A DNA stretch of 64,000 bases from Roseibium aestuarii (GTDB taxonomy: Bacteria; Pseudomonadota; Alphaproteobacteria; Rhizobiales; Stappiaceae). Location: NCBI RefSeq assembly GCF_008477545.1, contig NZ_VORA01000001.1:186001-250000 (forward strand), in the 5' to 3' direction. This document shows positions 24,954 to 35,102 of the stretch, piece after piece. Positions within the stretch are counted from its first letter, which is position 1, and every line of letters begins with the position of its first letter. The notes below the pieces were generated by a model. That model saw only the letters and a list, made by a program, of their open reading frames with translations. It searched no databases and was not told the DNA's origin. A program made the position numbers and the translations under genes.

Positions 24954-27386
24954 ATGCGTTCTTTCCGATGTGTCCCGCTCGCCTTCGTCCTGTTCAGCGC
25001 TCTCGTGGTGCCCGGTCTCGCGGATGAGGCCGCGCTTCAGATCCAGATCGAGGAGCTGAGGCACAGTGTCGCGGACCAGCAGAGCAATTCGGACCACATC
25101 TGGACGATGATCGCGGCAACCCTCGTTCTGTTGATGCAGGCCGGGTTCCTGCTGCTCGAGGCCGGATCCGTGCGGGCCAAGAACTCCATCAACGTCGCCC
25201 AGAAGAACGTGGTCGACGTGCTGCTCTCCGTGGCGGTCTTCTATCTGGTGGGCTTCGGTCTGATGTTCGGCACGTCCGCCGGGGGCTGGTTCGGCACGGA
25301 TCTCTTCGCCTTCGACATGACAAGCGACTGGAACTTCACGTTCTTCGTGTTCCAGGCGGTTTTCGTCGGAACGTCTGCGACCATCATGTCCGGGGCCGTG
25401 GCCGAGCGGATGAAATTCTCCGCCTATCTGGTCATGTCCGTGGTCATCGCGCTGGTCATCTATCCCGCCTTCGGCCATTGGGCCTGGGGCAACCTGCTGA
25501 ACGGCGACAATCCGGCCTATCTGGGCGATCGCGGCTTCATTGATTTCGCCGGCTCCACCGTGGTTCATTCGGTGGGGGCCTGGATCGGCCTTGCCGGTGT
25601 CCTGGTGCTGGGGCCGCGGCTCGGCAAGTTCAACGCTGACGGCTCTGCCAACACCATTCAGGGTTACAGTGCGCCACTGGCTGCCGCCGGCGGTCTGTTG
25701 CTGCTGGTGGGTTGGTTCGGCTTCAACGGCGGCTCCACGACGGCCGGCACGCCTGCCTTTGCCCGCATCATCGCCAACACCCTGCTGGCCGCCGTCTTCG
25801 GCGGGGTCGGCGGGTTGATGCTCGGTGCGGCCCTCGACAAGGTCTTTCTGCCCATGCGCGCCCTCAACGGCATGCTGGGCGGACTGGTCGCCATCACGGC
25901 CGGGTGCGATGCGGTCGGCCCGCACGGGGCGGCGATCATCGGTCTGCTCGCCGGGTGCCTCGTGGTCGTGTCGGAACTCTTCATCGAGCGGACCCTCAAG
26001 CTGGACGACGTGATCGGTGCCGTGTCGGTTCATGGCATCTGCGGCGTCTTCGGCACCATCGTTCTGGCGGTCTTCGCCCTCGACGAGAAACTGGCGGCCG
26101 GGTCACGCCTCGACCAGCTGCTGATTCAGACCGAGGGGGCAGCCCTTGCCTTCGTCTGGAGCTTCGGCGTCAGCTTTGCCGTGCTCAAGGGGCTTGACCT
26201 TCTCTATGGGATCCGCGTTTCGCAGGAGGACGAGGAACAGGGCCTCAACATCGCCGAACATGGCGCGACGCTGGGCACCGGCGAGATCCAGCGCCAGCTT
26301 CTGGCCATGACGCAAGGCCAGGTCTGCGACCTGCGCACCCGCTTCGACGAAAATTCCGGTGACGAGGCCGCCGAGATCGCCCAGATCCTGAACCCCTTCC
26401 TTGGGCGTCTTCAGAACCTGATCGGCAATATCGCAAGCCAGGCCGATGCGGTGGGCGCTCGCTCCGAGGATCTCGCCCGTCTTGCGGGGTCCGTGCGCGA
26501 CAATGTGCGCCACGTCGATGATGTCTCCCGCTCGAACACCGATGCCGCAGGCTCGGTGCGGGGCAAGCTCGACGAGAACTCGGGGCTTCTGTCCAGCATG
26601 AACCGGGAAGGGCAGGCGGTTGCGGCCGTGGCCATCGACATGGCCTCGCAGATGACCGCCATGGCCGCCGCCGTGGAACAGGTGGCGGAAGCCGTCACCC
26701 GGATTGGCAGCGAGGCGGAGGCCGCCGACACGGTGTCCCGCGAGGCCGCTCATTTCGCCGAGGCCGCACAGGACACGGTCGATACGCTCAAGGAGGCTAC
26801 GGACCAGATCAACGAGATCGTCGCCTTCATCCTGGACGTCTCGGGCCGCACCAACCTTCTGGCGCTGAACGCCACCATCGAGGCGGCGCGCGCCGGCGAT
26901 GCGGGTCGGGGCTTTGCGGTGGTCGCCTCCGAGGTCAAGGATCTTGCGGTCCAGACCGCACGGGCGGTTGAAGACATCCAGCAGCGGGTCGCCAGGGTCC
27001 AGACCGGATCCGACGAGATCTTCTCCGGCATCGCTCAGCTCACCCAGGTGGTCCGCACGATCTCCCTCGCGGTGTCCAACATCCGGGGCGTGGCGGGCGA
27101 ACAGTCGGTTCTCGCCCATCGCATCACCGGCAACGTGCGCGCCGTGGTCGAGCACAGCAACGGCGTGACCGAACGCATCCGCGGGCTGGCCGGCTTCATC
27201 GAGACCGTCGATGGCAACTCCGTTGAGATGACCCGCATGGCCACCTCCTTCGAGGGTGGGGCAGGGCGGCTCCGCAGCCAGGTGGAAAGCGGTCAGCGTT
27301 CGGCGGAAGTGCTCGGGCATTCCTCGCGCAGTCTGGCGGACGTTTCCGGCTCGCTCCAGAAGGCAGTCAGAACCTTCGCCGTCTAG
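24954..27386 (+). CDS. Ammonium transporter fused to a chemoreceptor signalling domain (Amt-MCP)
   Basis: An 810-residue fusion. A signal peptide (1-23) precedes an Amt/Rh channel domain (about 45-420). The twin pore histidines His205 ([10 protein letters not shown]) and His360 ([12 protein letters not shown]) are retained, as are the gate phenylalanines (FQAVF, 133-137) and GWFGFN (253-258). The Amt C-terminal tail [19 protein letters not shown], which docks GlnK in transporters, is also kept. From about residue 460 a cytoplasmic helical chemoreceptor domain follows, with tip [17 protein letters not shown] (632-648) and [15 protein letters not shown]. There is no HAMP domain and no CheR-docking pentapeptide. 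The likely role is an ammonium sensor for chemotaxis; whether it also transports is unknown. No glnK neighbour is present. Confidence 0.93.
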   Translation: MRSFRCVPLAFVLFSALVVPGLADEAALQIQIEELRHSVADQQSNSDHIWTMIAATLVLLMQAGFLLLEAGSVRAKNSINVAQKNVVDVLLSVAVFYLVGFGLMFGTSAGGWFGTDLFAFDMTSDWNFTFFVFQAVFVGTSATIMSGAVAERMKFSAYLVMSVVIALVIYPAFGHWAWGNLLNGDNPAYLGDRGFIDFAGSTVVHSVGAWIGLAGVLVLGPRLGKFNADGSANTIQGYSAPLAAAGGLLLLVGWFGFNGGSTTAGTPAFARIIANTLLAAVFGGVGGLMLGAALDKVFLPMRALNGMLGGLVAITAGCDAVGPHGAAIIGLLAGCLVVVSELFIERTLKLDDVIGAVSVHGICGVFGTIVLAVFALDEKLAAGSRLDQLLIQTEGAALAFVWSFGVSFAVLKGLDLLYGIRVSQEDEEQGLNIAEHGATLGTGEIQRQLLAMTQGQVCDLRTRFDENSGDEAAEIAQILNPFLGRLQNLIGNIASQADAVGARSEDLARLAGSVRDNVRHVDDVSRSNTDAAGSVRGKLDENSGLLSSMNREGQAVAAVAIDMASQMTAMAAAVEQVAEAVTRIGSEAEAADTVSREAAHFAEAAQDTVDTLKEATDQINEIVAFILDVSGRTNLLALNATIEAARAGDAGRGFAVVASEVKDLAVQTARAVEDIQQRVARVQTGSDEIFSGIAQLTQVVRTISLAVSNIRGVAGEQSVLAHRITGNVRAVVEHSNGVTERIRGLAGFIETVDGNSVEMTRMATSFEGGAGRLRSQVESGQRSAEVLGHSSRSLADVSGSLQKAVRTFAV

Positions 27387-27451
27387 GATCCGATGCCCGG
27401 GATCCGTCGATTCGCGTTGACCTGATCCCGCGCTTTGCCTATGTGGAGCCC

Positions 27452-27970
27452 ATGACCAAACGCGCGATCATCACCATTCCCGATCCGGTTCTGCGCCAGA
27501 CGTGCGAACCGATCGTCTCCATTGACGACGGCATCCGCCAGCTGGCCGACGACATGCTGGAAACCATGTATGACGCCCCGGGCATCGGCCTGGCCGCCAG
27601 CCAGATCGGCGTGCTGCAGCGCATGTTCGTCCTCGACGTGTCGAAGGAAGAAGAGCCCAACGCACCGATGGTCTTCATCAACCCGAAGATCGTGTGGGAG
27701 AGCGAGGAGCGCAGCGTCTATCAGGAAGGCTGCCTGTCGATCCCCGAGTACTATGAAGAGGTGGAACGGCCGGCGAAGGTGACCGTGCAGTTCCTTGACC
27801 GTCTGGGCGCGGAGAACGAGATCACGGCGGACGGCCTTCTGGCCACCTGCATCCAGCATGAGCTCGATCACCTCAACGGCACCCTCTTCATCGACTACCT
27901 GTCGAAGCTGAAGCGCGACCGGGTGATGAAGAAGTTTGCCAAGCAGGCCAAGCTGACCGCCAAGGGCTGA
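27452..27970 (+). CDS. def: Peptide deformylase
   Basis: Removes the formyl group from nascent proteins. The 172-residue product carries all three motifs: [17 protein letters not shown] with the metal-binding cysteine, and QHELDH with two histidine ligands and the catalytic glutamate. ATG 27452 follows GGAG after three bases; an upstream in-frame GTG at 27443 is less likely. It is the first gene of the def-fmt pair, the usual arrangement, since both enzymes act on N-formylmethionine. Confidence 0.97.
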   Translation: MTKRAIITIPDPVLRQTCEPIVSIDDGIRQLADDMLETMYDAPGIGLAASQIGVLQRMFVLDVSKEEEPNAPMVFINPKIVWESEERSVYQEGCLSIPEYYEEVERPAKVTVQFLDRLGAENEITADGLLATCIQHELDHLNGTLFIDYLSKLKRDRVMKKFAKQAKLTAKG

Positions 27971-28031
27971 TGTGCAGGCGCGCGTCTCGCGCGCAGCCGT
28001 TTACCCCCGGCCCCAACCTTCGGAAGAGACC

Positions 28032-28982
28032 ATGGATCTTCGCATCATCTTCATGGGCACGCCGGACTTTTCCGTGCCGACCCTGATGGAAATCGTTGGC
28101 CAGGGCTACGAGGTCGTGGCCTGCTACTCCCAGCCCCCGCGTCCTGCGGGTCGCGGCATGGAGCTGAAGAAGTCGCCGGTGCATGAGGCCGCCGAATCCT
28201 TCGGCATTCCGGTCTTCACGCCCGTCAGCCTGAAGGATCCGGAAGAACAGCGCCGCTTCGCCGAGCTGGATGCGGATGTGGCCGTCGTCGTGGCCTACGG
28301 CCTTCTGCTGCCGCAGGCGATCCTCGATGCGCCGCGTGAAGGCTGCCTGAACCTCCATGCCTCCCTGCTGCCGCGCTGGCGCGGCGCCGCTCCGATCAAC
28401 CGGGCGATCATGGCCGGCGACACGGAAACCGGCATTCAGGTCATGCGCATGGAAGCGGGTCTCGACACCGGCCCGATCTGCATGTCCGAGACGGTCGCGA
28501 TCGAACCGAACATGACCGCTTCCGACCTGCATGACCGCCTGTCCGCGCTCGGTGGCGATCTGATGGTGCGGGCGCTGGCCGCTCTCTCCCGCGGGGCGCT
28601 GATGCAGACGCCCCAGGCCGAGGAGGGCGTGACTTACGCATCCAAGCTCTCCAAGGACGAGACGCGCATCGACTTTGCGCAGGACGCCAAGGCGGTGCAC
28701 AATCACATTCGCGGTCTCTCGCCCTTCCCGGGCGCGTGGTTCGAGATGCATCGCGGCGACAAGCTGGAGCGGGTCAAGGTCCTGCGCAGCCAGCTCGTCG
28801 AGACGGATCCGGCCGCAGCCGAGCCGGGCACCCTTCTGGACGCGGAAGGCAACGGACCGATTCTGGCCTGTGGCGCGGGCGCGGTGCGTCTGACCCAGGT
28901 GCAACGGGCGGGCAAGACGGCCGTCAGCGGCGCGGAGTTCCTGCGCGGGCTGCAGGTCGCCGTCGGCGACAGGCTCGCCTGA
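28032..28982 (+). CDS. fmt: Methionyl-tRNA formyltransferase
   Basis: Transfers a formyl group from 10-formyltetrahydrofolate to Met-tRNA for initiation. In the 316-residue product the N-terminal catalytic domain starts [15 protein letters not shown]. It contains the active-site region [16 protein letters not shown] and the Asp in AGLDTGPI. The C-terminal OB-fold (about 205-316) binds tRNA. The ATG at 28032 is chosen because conserved sequence begins there; the in-frame extension to 27972 is not conserved in type. It follows def by 61 bases on the same strand. Confidence 0.97.
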   Translation: MDLRIIFMGTPDFSVPTLMEIVGQGYEVVACYSQPPRPAGRGMELKKSPVHEAAESFGIPVFTPVSLKDPEEQRRFAELDADVAVVVAYGLLLPQAILDAPREGCLNLHASLLPRWRGAAPINRAIMAGDTETGIQVMRMEAGLDTGPICMSETVAIEPNMTASDLHDRLSALGGDLMVRALAALSRGALMQTPQAEEGVTYASKLSKDETRIDFAQDAKAVHNHIRGLSPFPGAWFEMHRGDKLERVKVLRSQLVETDPAAAEPGTLLDAEGNGPILACGAGAVRLTQVQRAGKTAVSGAEFLRGLQVAVGDRLA

Positions 28983-29070
28983 GAGAAGCGGCCGCAGAAG
29001 CCCCGAAGTCTCCGGAAGGCCGTTTGAGGCACCTGTGAGCCGGGCTCGGATCGGGGAGAGGAAGAGGTTC

Positions 29071-29610
29071 ATGAGCGACGACGCAAATGCTTCCGATCTG
29101 GTCCTGCGACCGGCAACCGAGGCGGATGAAACGGCCATTGGCGAGCTGGTGACCGCTGCCTTCGGTCAGGGCAACGAGGCGCATCTCCTGGAACGCCTGC
29201 GCTCCTGTGGAGCGCTGGTCCTCGAACTCGTTGCACAGACCCACCGGGGCCGGCTGCTCGGGCATATCGCCTTTTCGCGGGTGACCCCGGCCGATGTGGG
29301 CCCCGGCCGCGATCTGGCGGTCACCTGCCTTGCGCCCATGGCGGTCTGGCCGGAGTTCCAGCGGCAGGGCATCGGGGCCGAGCTCATCCGCCAGGGGCTG
29401 GATCAGCTGAGCGATCAGGGCGAGGATCTGGTCCTTGTGCTGGGGTCGCCGGCCTATTATCCGCGTTTCGGCTTTTCCGCCGAACTGGCGCGGCATGTGA
29501 AGGCGCCCTATGCGGGCAATGCCTTCATGGCCTGTGCACTGAGCGAGGCGGGCCAGAACTGCCTGCCCGTGACCGTGGCCTTTGCCACTCCGTTTCAAGA
29601 ATTCGAGTAA
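29071..29610 (+). CDS. GNAT family N-acetyltransferase
   Basis: Acetyl-CoA-dependent acetyltransferase of the YhbS-like type, 179 residues. The acetyl-CoA-binding segment is [19 protein letters not shown] (Q/R-x-x-G-x-G/A), followed by [18 protein letters not shown], which is typical of this subgroup. GAGAGGAAGAGG just before ATG 29071 supports that start over GTG 29035. It is inserted between fmt and truA, which are commonly adjacent in the order, and probably cotranscribed with them. The substrate is unknown. Confidence 0.87.
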   Translation: MSDDANASDLVLRPATEADETAIGELVTAAFGQGNEAHLLERLRSCGALVLELVAQTHRGRLLGHIAFSRVTPADVGPGRDLAVTCLAPMAVWPEFQRQGIGAELIRQGLDQLSDQGEDLVLVLGSPAYYPRFGFSAELARHVKAPYAGNAFMACALSEAGQNCLPVTVAFATPFQEFE

Positions 29611-29618
29611 CTGCCGCG

Positions 29619-30491
29619 ATGCCGCGATACAAGCTGACCGTGGAATATGATGGCCGCCCCTTCTGCGGCTGGCAGCGACAGGCCAATGGCCCGTCCGTTC
29701 AGGCCGTGATCGAACGGGCCATCCGCGCCTTCTCCGGCGAGGAGGTCACGATCGGCGGCGCAGGCCGCACGGATACGGGTGTCCATGCCACGGGGCAGGT
29801 CGCCCATGCGGATCTGGAGAAGGACTGGCCGGAGAAGACCGTGCTTGGCGCCCTGAACTTCCATTGCCAGCCGGATCCGGTCGCCATTCTCGCGGTCGAG
29901 AAGATGCACGAGGGCTTCGACGCCCGCTTCTCCGCCATCCGCCGGGCCTATCGCTACCGCATCCACAACCGGCTGGCGCCGCTGACCCATCAGCGCGGGC
30001 TGGCCTGGCACGTCAAGCCGGAGCTGGACGCGGAGGCCATGCATGCCGCCGCCCAGGAATTCGTCGGCCATCACGACTTCACCACCTTCCGCCACTCGCG
30101 CTGTCAGGCCAAAAGCCCGGAGAAGACGCTGGAGCATTTCTCCGTGCGCCGCGAAGGGGAATTCGTCATTGCCGAGTGTTCGTCGCGCTCCTTCCTGCAC
30201 AATCAGGTGCGCTCCATGGTGGGCACCCTGCGGTTGGTGGGCGAGGGCAAGTGGGGCCCGGGCGCCATCACCGACGCGCTGGCCGCGCGCGACCGCCGCG
30301 CCTGCGGGCCCGTGGCCCCGGCCGATGGCCTCTATCTGACGCGGGTGGACTACCGCCCTGCCGAGATGGACCTGGAAGCTGCGCGGATCTGGGGTGACCG
30401 GAGAAAGGCAACGGCGGGCAAACTTGCGGCGCCCGCCGGCTTCGATGTGTCTGACGCCGACCTGGACGCAGACGAGGACGACGCGGACTGA
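29619..30491 (+). CDS. truA: tRNA pseudouridine(38-40) synthase TruA
   Basis: Modifies uridines 38-40 of the tRNA anticodon stem. The 290 residues are slightly longer than usual (about 250) because of an acidic C-terminal tail ending in DADEDDAD. The catalytic motif [18 protein letters not shown] contains the nucleophilic Asp. [10 protein letters not shown] and [15 protein letters not shown] are further family signatures. It starts eight bases after the GNAT gene. Confidence 0.96.
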   Translation: MPRYKLTVEYDGRPFCGWQRQANGPSVQAVIERAIRAFSGEEVTIGGAGRTDTGVHATGQVAHADLEKDWPEKTVLGALNFHCQPDPVAILAVEKMHEGFDARFSAIRRAYRYRIHNRLAPLTHQRGLAWHVKPELDAEAMHAAAQEFVGHHDFTTFRHSRCQAKSPEKTLEHFSVRREGEFVIAECSSRSFLHNQVRSMVGTLRLVGEGKWGPGAITDALAARDRRACGPVAPADGLYLTRVDYRPAEMDLEAARIWGDRRKATAGKLAAPAGFDVSDADLDADEDDAD

Positions 30492-30510
30492 CCAGCCCGC
30501 GCCGAGCGCG

Positions 30511-31329
30511 CTATTGGGCCTCGCCCTCGGACACCACGCAGGCCTTGTAGAGATGCCAGGTGGTGTGACCCAGGATGGGCAGGGCGAAGATCAGCCCGGT
30601 GAAGAAGGGCATGATCGCGATCACGAGCGAGACGGTGACCACAAGGCCCCAGCCGATCATCGGCACGGGCGAGGTCAGCACCGCGCGCACGCTGGTGATC
30701 ATGGCGGTGATGAAATCCCGGTCTTCTTCCAGCAGCAGCGGGAAGGAGATCACCGTCAGCGAGAACAGGATCAGCGACAGGGCCGCGCCGACGAAATGGC
30801 CGACGATGAGGAACATCCATCCGTCGCCGGTGGACAGCACCTTGTCCATGAAGCTGTCGAGGCTGGCGAAGGACTGGAAGCCCATGAAGAGCGCCAGCAA
30901 CAGCCGCACCTGATACATCCACATGATCATCACGAAGAGCACGACGAAGGCCATCCATGCCAGTTCGCGCCCCTTCTGGGCCCACATGGTGGCCAGAAGC
31001 GAGGACCAGGTGATCCTTTCGCCGGTCTGCAGACGCCGGCTCACCTCATAGAGGCCGACGCAGGCAAAGGGTCCGATGAGCGCAAAGCCCGCCGCCAGCG
31101 GATAGCTGAGATAAGACATGCCAAAGGCGGACGCGCACAGCACCACGAAGAGGCCACCGAAGGCGAAGAACGCCCCGAAGGTCAGTCCGTAGACCGGCGC
31201 GGTGTGAAAATCCTGCAACCCGGCGCGGAACGCACGGGTGATGTCATCCCACGTGATCTGGCGCACCTTGGGCAGGGGGCGAAACTCTGCCGGCTTGTCC
31301 ACGCCGGTAATGGTTGTCTGTTCGTTCAT
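30511..31329 (-). CDS. DUF2189 family integral membrane protein
   Basis: Inner-membrane protein of unknown function, 272 residues, with about six transmembrane helices. The N-terminal soluble part has the family-like ITWDDITRAFRAGLQDF, followed by GLTFGAFFAFGGLFVVL, then the helices and the C-terminal PILGHTTWHLYKACV. GGGAGGAGG just before ATG 31329 is a strong ribosome-binding site and fixes the start. It converges with truA (19-base gap). The family recognition rests on this arrangement; no biochemical role is known to me. Confidence 0.82.
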   Translation of the reverse strand: MNEQTTITGVDKPAEFRPLPKVRQITWDDITRAFRAGLQDFHTAPVYGLTFGAFFAFGGLFVVLCASAFGMSYLSYPLAAGFALIGPFACVGLYEVSRRLQTGERITWSSLLATMWAQKGRELAWMAFVVLFVMIMWMYQVRLLLALFMGFQSFASLDSFMDKVLSTGDGWMFLIVGHFVGAALSLILFSLTVISFPLLLEEDRDFITAMITSVRAVLTSPVPMIGWGLVVTVSLVIAIMPFFTGLIFALPILGHTTWHLYKACVVSEGEAQ

Positions 31330-31652
31330 GGCCTCCTCCCGAAACCTCTCCCGAGCACATGGTCTCAAGTCCTCCGCCCCTCGGGGAATGCGCCCCTCGG
31401 GCCTCCTGTGCGGAGAAACCTTGCGTCATCATGACCCGATCCGACCACTTCCGCTAGTGGAGTTTCGTCGATGCTTCAGCCCCGTGAGACGGTCTGTGGC
31501 AGGTGTCCTTCGGAAGGCGGCAAGGCAAGACGTCGGCCGCGGCTGGAGCCGGCGTACCCGTGCCGCAGACCCTTGCCCAATCGGGGCTTGATCCGCCGGG
31601 CGGCAGGGACTACCTCCAGACCGCAACATTCCGAACCCGGTGACCGCAGCTC
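31330..31652. other. Intergenic region between DUF2189 and DUF805 genes
   Basis: A 323-base stretch between divergent genes. It must hold promoters for both, but no convincing -35/-10 pair, operator or structured RNA was seen. Short GC-rich repeats of CCCCTCGGG occur near 31378-31400. Confidence 0.5.
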
Positions 31653-32081
31653 ATGTCCAAGACCCCTGTCGAGATCAACGCGACCCCCGGCCTGTTCTGG
31701 CTCTTTGCCAGTCCCTTCGGGCGGGTCTCCAGAAAGGTCTACTGGCTGGGCTTCCTTCTCATCTGGGCGATCGTCGGCCTGGCCGTGAACATGTGGCTGA
31801 ATTCCGTGCCGCCGGAAGAGGACCTGCTGGGGCTCGACATCGCCAGCTTCATGGAATCCAATCCGCTCTTCCCCATCCTGTTCCTGGTGCTCCAGTGGCT
31901 GGAGCTGGCGCTGGTGATCAAGCGCTGCCAGGACATGGGCATGCCCGGCTTTGCCGCGGCTCTGATCTTCGTGCCGGTGGTCAATGTCCTCGCCGTTATC
32001 CTGCTCGGGCTCTTCCCCAGTGCTCGCGGCCCCAACCGATATGGTCCCTTCCCAGACAGCTATTATCGCGGCAAGGCTTGA
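31653..32081 (+). CDS. DUF805 family membrane protein
   Basis: Small inner-membrane protein of unknown function, 142 residues. Family signatures are visible: FASPFGRVSRKVYWLGFLL at the N-terminus, VIKRCQDMGMPG in the middle, and GPNRYGPFP at the end. Three to four hydrophobic helices lie between them. It is located 101 bases before dapE on the same strand. A longer reading frame that runs through this region into dapE is not the real gene. Confidence 0.85.
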   Translation: MSKTPVEINATPGLFWLFASPFGRVSRKVYWLGFLLIWAIVGLAVNMWLNSVPPEEDLLGLDIASFMESNPLFPILFLVLQWLELALVIKRCQDMGMPGFAAALIFVPVVNVLAVILLGLFPSARGPNRYGPFPDSYYRGKA

Positions 32082-32182
32082 CGCCTGCGCCGCGACGCCG
32101 TCTCCTGCCCCTCAACCGGCGCGTCCCCCGCGCCCCCCTTGCGTCCCAGTCACGCTCCAGTGTCCGACCAGTCCGAGATCCC

Positions 32183-33364
32183 ATGTCCCAGTCGCTTTCC
32201 CCCGCCGTTTCCATCGCCCGTGACCTGATCCGCTGCCCCTCCGTGACGCCGGAAGAAGGCGGAGCCCTTGCCTTCCTCGAGACCCTGCTCAAGGCACGCG
32301 GCTTCACCGTCGACCGCCCGGTCTTCAAGGATGCGGACACGCCGGACGTGGAGAACCTGTTCGCCACCATCGGCAGCGGCGCGCCGCATTTCGTCTTTGC
32401 CGGTCATACGGATGTGGTGCCGGCCGGACGGGAAGCGGACTGGAGCCACGGGCCCTTCGCCGGGGAGATCGCCGACGGCATTCTCTTCGGTCGCGGCGCG
32501 GTGGACATGAAGGGCGGGATCGCTGCCTTTGCCGCCGCTGCCCTGTCCTTCCTCGACAAGGCGGGCGACGCCTTCACCGGCACCCTGTCCTTCCTGATCA
32601 CCGGGGACGAGGAAGGCCCGGCGGTGAATGGCACGGACAAGCTTCTGGCCTGGGCGGCCGAGCGCGGTCATCGCTTCGATGCCTGCATCGTTGGTGAGCC
32701 GACCAACCCGGACGCTCTCGGTGATGCCATCAAGGTCGGCCGTCGCGGGTCGCTCTCCGGCGTGGTCAGCGTGGAAGGCGTGCAGGGTCATGCGGCCTAT
32801 CCGCATCTGGCCGACAATCCGATCCCGGGCCTGATGCGCCTGATGACCGCTCTGAATGACGTGGTCTTCGACGAGGGCAACGAGCGCTTCCAGCCGACCA
32901 ATCTGGAGATCGTGACCTTCGACGTGGGCAACCCGGCCTTCAACGTGATCCCGGCCCGGGCGGAAGCCCGCTTCAACGTGCGCTTCAACGACAGCTGGAG
33001 CCAGGAGACCCTGCGCGACCGCATCACCCAGGTGCTGACCCAGGCCGCTGGCCCGGATCTGAAGTGGAACATCTCGTTCCGCCGCGATGGCAGCGACAGC
33101 TTCCTCACCCGCGACGAGGCCCTGATCGCGGCCCTCGGCAAGGCCATCGAGGCGGAAACCGGCCGCACGCCCGAGCTCTCCACAGGCGGCGGCACCTCTG
33201 ACGCCCGCTTCATCAAGAACTACTGTCCGGTGGTGGAATTCGGGCTGGTCGGTCAGACCATGCACAAGGTCGACGAGTGCACGCCAGTGGCGGATCTCGA
33301 TCGGCTCGCCGCCATCTACGAGCGGTTCCTCGAGAGCTATTTCGCAGCATCCGTACAGGGCTGA
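32183..33364 (+). CDS. dapE: Succinyl-diaminopimelate desuccinylase
   Basis: M20 family zinc hydrolase that releases LL-diaminopimelate in lysine and peptidoglycan synthesis, 393 residues. Metal-site motifs are FAGHTDVVPAG, GAVDMKGG and the catalytic GDEEGPA. The lid dimerisation domain has VEGVQGHAAYPHLADNP, and STGGGTSDARF and GQTMHKVDE lie near the C-terminus. The ATG at 32183 begins the conserved sequence. dapD lies 0.7 kb away on the opposite strand. Confidence 0.96.
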   Translation: MSQSLSPAVSIARDLIRCPSVTPEEGGALAFLETLLKARGFTVDRPVFKDADTPDVENLFATIGSGAPHFVFAGHTDVVPAGREADWSHGPFAGEIADGILFGRGAVDMKGGIAAFAAAALSFLDKAGDAFTGTLSFLITGDEEGPAVNGTDKLLAWAAERGHRFDACIVGEPTNPDALGDAIKVGRRGSLSGVVSVEGVQGHAAYPHLADNPIPGLMRLMTALNDVVFDEGNERFQPTNLEIVTFDVGNPAFNVIPARAEARFNVRFNDSWSQETLRDRITQVLTQAAGPDLKWNISFRRDGSDSFLTRDEALIAALGKAIEAETGRTPELSTGGGTSDARFIKNYCPVVEFGLVGQTMHKVDECTPVADLDRLAAIYERFLESYFAASVQG

Positions 33365-33368
33365 GGCA

Positions 33369-33962
33369 ATGATCAGTGGCATGGAAATCCGCGAGGCAGT
33401 GAAGGGCAGCTGGTTGCTGTTCTGCAATCGTCCCGAGGGCATCCGCCACTTCGACGTCTCGCTGCCCGGCTTCTGGCGGTCCTTCCTCGTGCTGGGGCTG
33501 CTGCTGCCGTTCTTCGTCGTGTCCGGTCAGGCCCAGTGGCAGCTGATGATCGCGGAGAGCGAGTTACCGGTCGAGGCGCTGCCCCTCGGCACTTTCTGGC
33601 TGACGCGAAGCGCCGGCCTGATCGTGGAATGGCTGACGCTGCCTCTTCTCCTCGCCGCGCTGGCCGGCTGGATTGGCATTGGCCGGACCTATGTGCCCTT
33701 CATCATCGTGCGCAACTGGTCCGCGCTGCTGATCAGTCTGCCCTATGCGGTGGCGAGCCTTGCCTATCTGCTCGGGATCATTCCCTCGGGCTTTTTGGTG
33801 CTGGTCACCCTGAGCATCATTCCGGTGATGCTCTGGTTCCAGTTCCGCATCGCCCGCCATGTGGCGCAGGTCAGCGTTTCCGTTGCCATCGGGCTGGTCA
33901 TCCTCGACACGGCCCTGTCCCTCGTCATCGGCGAGGTGATGGCGCGCCTCTTCCAGCTCTGA
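33369..33962 (+). CDS. Hypothetical integral membrane protein
   Basis: Not recognised. The 197-residue product has about five hydrophobic helices (near 38-52, 75-97, 118-133, 137-160 and 168-190). The start region EIREAVKGSWLLFCNRPEG is soluble and basic. It begins four bases after the dapE stop, so it is almost certainly translated from the dapE transcript. A bidirectional terminator follows. It may be a membrane partner unrelated to lysine synthesis; no motif gives a function. Confidence 0.75.
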   Translation: MISGMEIREAVKGSWLLFCNRPEGIRHFDVSLPGFWRSFLVLGLLLPFFVVSGQAQWQLMIAESELPVEALPLGTFWLTRSAGLIVEWLTLPLLLAALAGWIGIGRTYVPFIIVRNWSALLISLPYAVASLAYLLGIIPSGFLVLVTLSIIPVMLWFQFRIARHVAQVSVSVAIGLVILDTALSLVIGEVMARLFQL

Positions 33963-33992
33963 GCTTGCCGTCTGCCTCGGCCTGAAAACACG

Positions 33993-34016
33993 AAAGCCGC
34001 CCCGAAGGGCGGCTTT
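33993..34016. terminator. Bidirectional intrinsic terminator
   Basis: AAAGCCGCCC (33993-34002) pairs perfectly with GGGCGGCTTT (34007-34016) around a CGAA tetraloop. It separates the rightward membrane-protein gene from leftward dapD. Confidence 0.88.
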
Positions 34017-34042
34017 CTCAGCTTGCGCGCAAGATGCTCGGA

Positions 34043-34891
34043 TCAGTCGCGCAGCAGTTCGTTGATCGCGGTCTTGGAGCGGGTCTGGGCGTCCACGCGC
34101 TTCACGATGACGGCGCAGTAGAGGCTCGGGCCCGGCGTGCCGTCCGGCAGCGGCTTGCCCGGCATGTTGCCCGGAACCACAACGGAATAGGCCGGCACCT
34201 CGCCGATGAAGACTTCACCGGTGTTGCGGTCGATGATCTTGGTGGATGCGCCGATGAAGACACCCATGGACAGCACGGCGCCTTCGCGGACGATCACGCC
34301 TTCGACGACTTCCGAACGGGCGCCGATGAAGCAGTTGTCCTCGATGATGACCGGGCCGGCCTGCAGGGGCTCCAGAACGCCGCCGATGCCGACGCCGCCC
34401 GACAGGTGCACGTTCTTGCCGATCTGGGCACAGGAGCCGACGGTGGCCCAGGTGTCGACCATGGTGCCTTCATCCACATAGGCGCCCAGGTTGACGAAGG
34501 ACGGCATCAGGACCACGCCCTTGCCGATGAAGGCGGAGCGGCGCACGGTGCAGTTCGGCACCGCACGGAAGCCGGCTTCCTCGAAATCGACGCCACGCCA
34601 GCCGTCGAACTTGGAGGGCACCTTGTCCCACCAGGTCGCATCGCCCGGACCACCCTTGATCACTTCCATCGCGTTGAGGCGGAAGGACAGCAGGACGGCC
34701 TTCTTGGCCCACTGGTTCACCACCCAGTCGCCATCCTTCTTTTCGGCCACGCGCAGCTGGCCGCGATCGAGCAGATTGAGGGTCTTGTTGACCGCGTCGC
34801 GAACGTCCCCGGTGGTGTGGACGTCAATGTTGGCGCGATCTTCGAAAGCCGCGTCGATGGTCTTCTCAAGACCGGCGAAATCAATGGTCAT
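34043..34891 (-). CDS. dapD: 2,3,4,5-tetrahydropyridine-2,6-dicarboxylate N-succinyltransferase
   Basis: Succinylates the lysine-pathway intermediate acted on later by DapE. The 282-residue product has an N-terminal alpha domain and a left-handed beta-helix of hexapeptide repeats (about 105-230: [48 protein letters not shown]). The C-terminal segment is [14 protein letters not shown] seven bases upstream supports ATG 34891; a longer frame to 34978 is not used. Length is canonical. Confidence 0.97.
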   Translation of the reverse strand: MTIDFAGLEKTIDAAFEDRANIDVHTTGDVRDAVNKTLNLLDRGQLRVAEKKDGDWVVNQWAKKAVLLSFRLNAMEVIKGGPGDATWWDKVPSKFDGWRGVDFEEAGFRAVPNCTVRRSAFIGKGVVLMPSFVNLGAYVDEGTMVDTWATVGSCAQIGKNVHLSGGVGIGGVLEPLQAGPVIIEDNCFIGARSEVVEGVIVREGAVLSMGVFIGASTKIIDRNTGEVFIGEVPAYSVVVPGNMPGKPLPDGTPGPSLYCAVIVKRVDAQTRSKTAINELLRD

Positions 34892-35102
34892 CGGGATGCC
34901 TTGTCTCATGCGCAGGTGAAAGGAACAGGTGGGCGGACCTAAGCCGTGGTCGGCGCCGATGTCAAGGAGAAGCACCACCCGCAGACGAGTGAAAGACTTC
35001 AGCGTTTCTCAACAGTCCTTGAACTCGGAATTGCGGCTTCTGTTCGATGAACAGGATAGATTGCGCTCCTTGCCCCGTTTCCGAACCCTGAGGTTGGCTC
35101 AA

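Noticed and set aside
31640-32182. Upstream extension of the dapE frame across the DUF805 gene
   Set aside because: DUF805 is supported by family motifs in its own frame; conserved DapE sequence begins at 32183.
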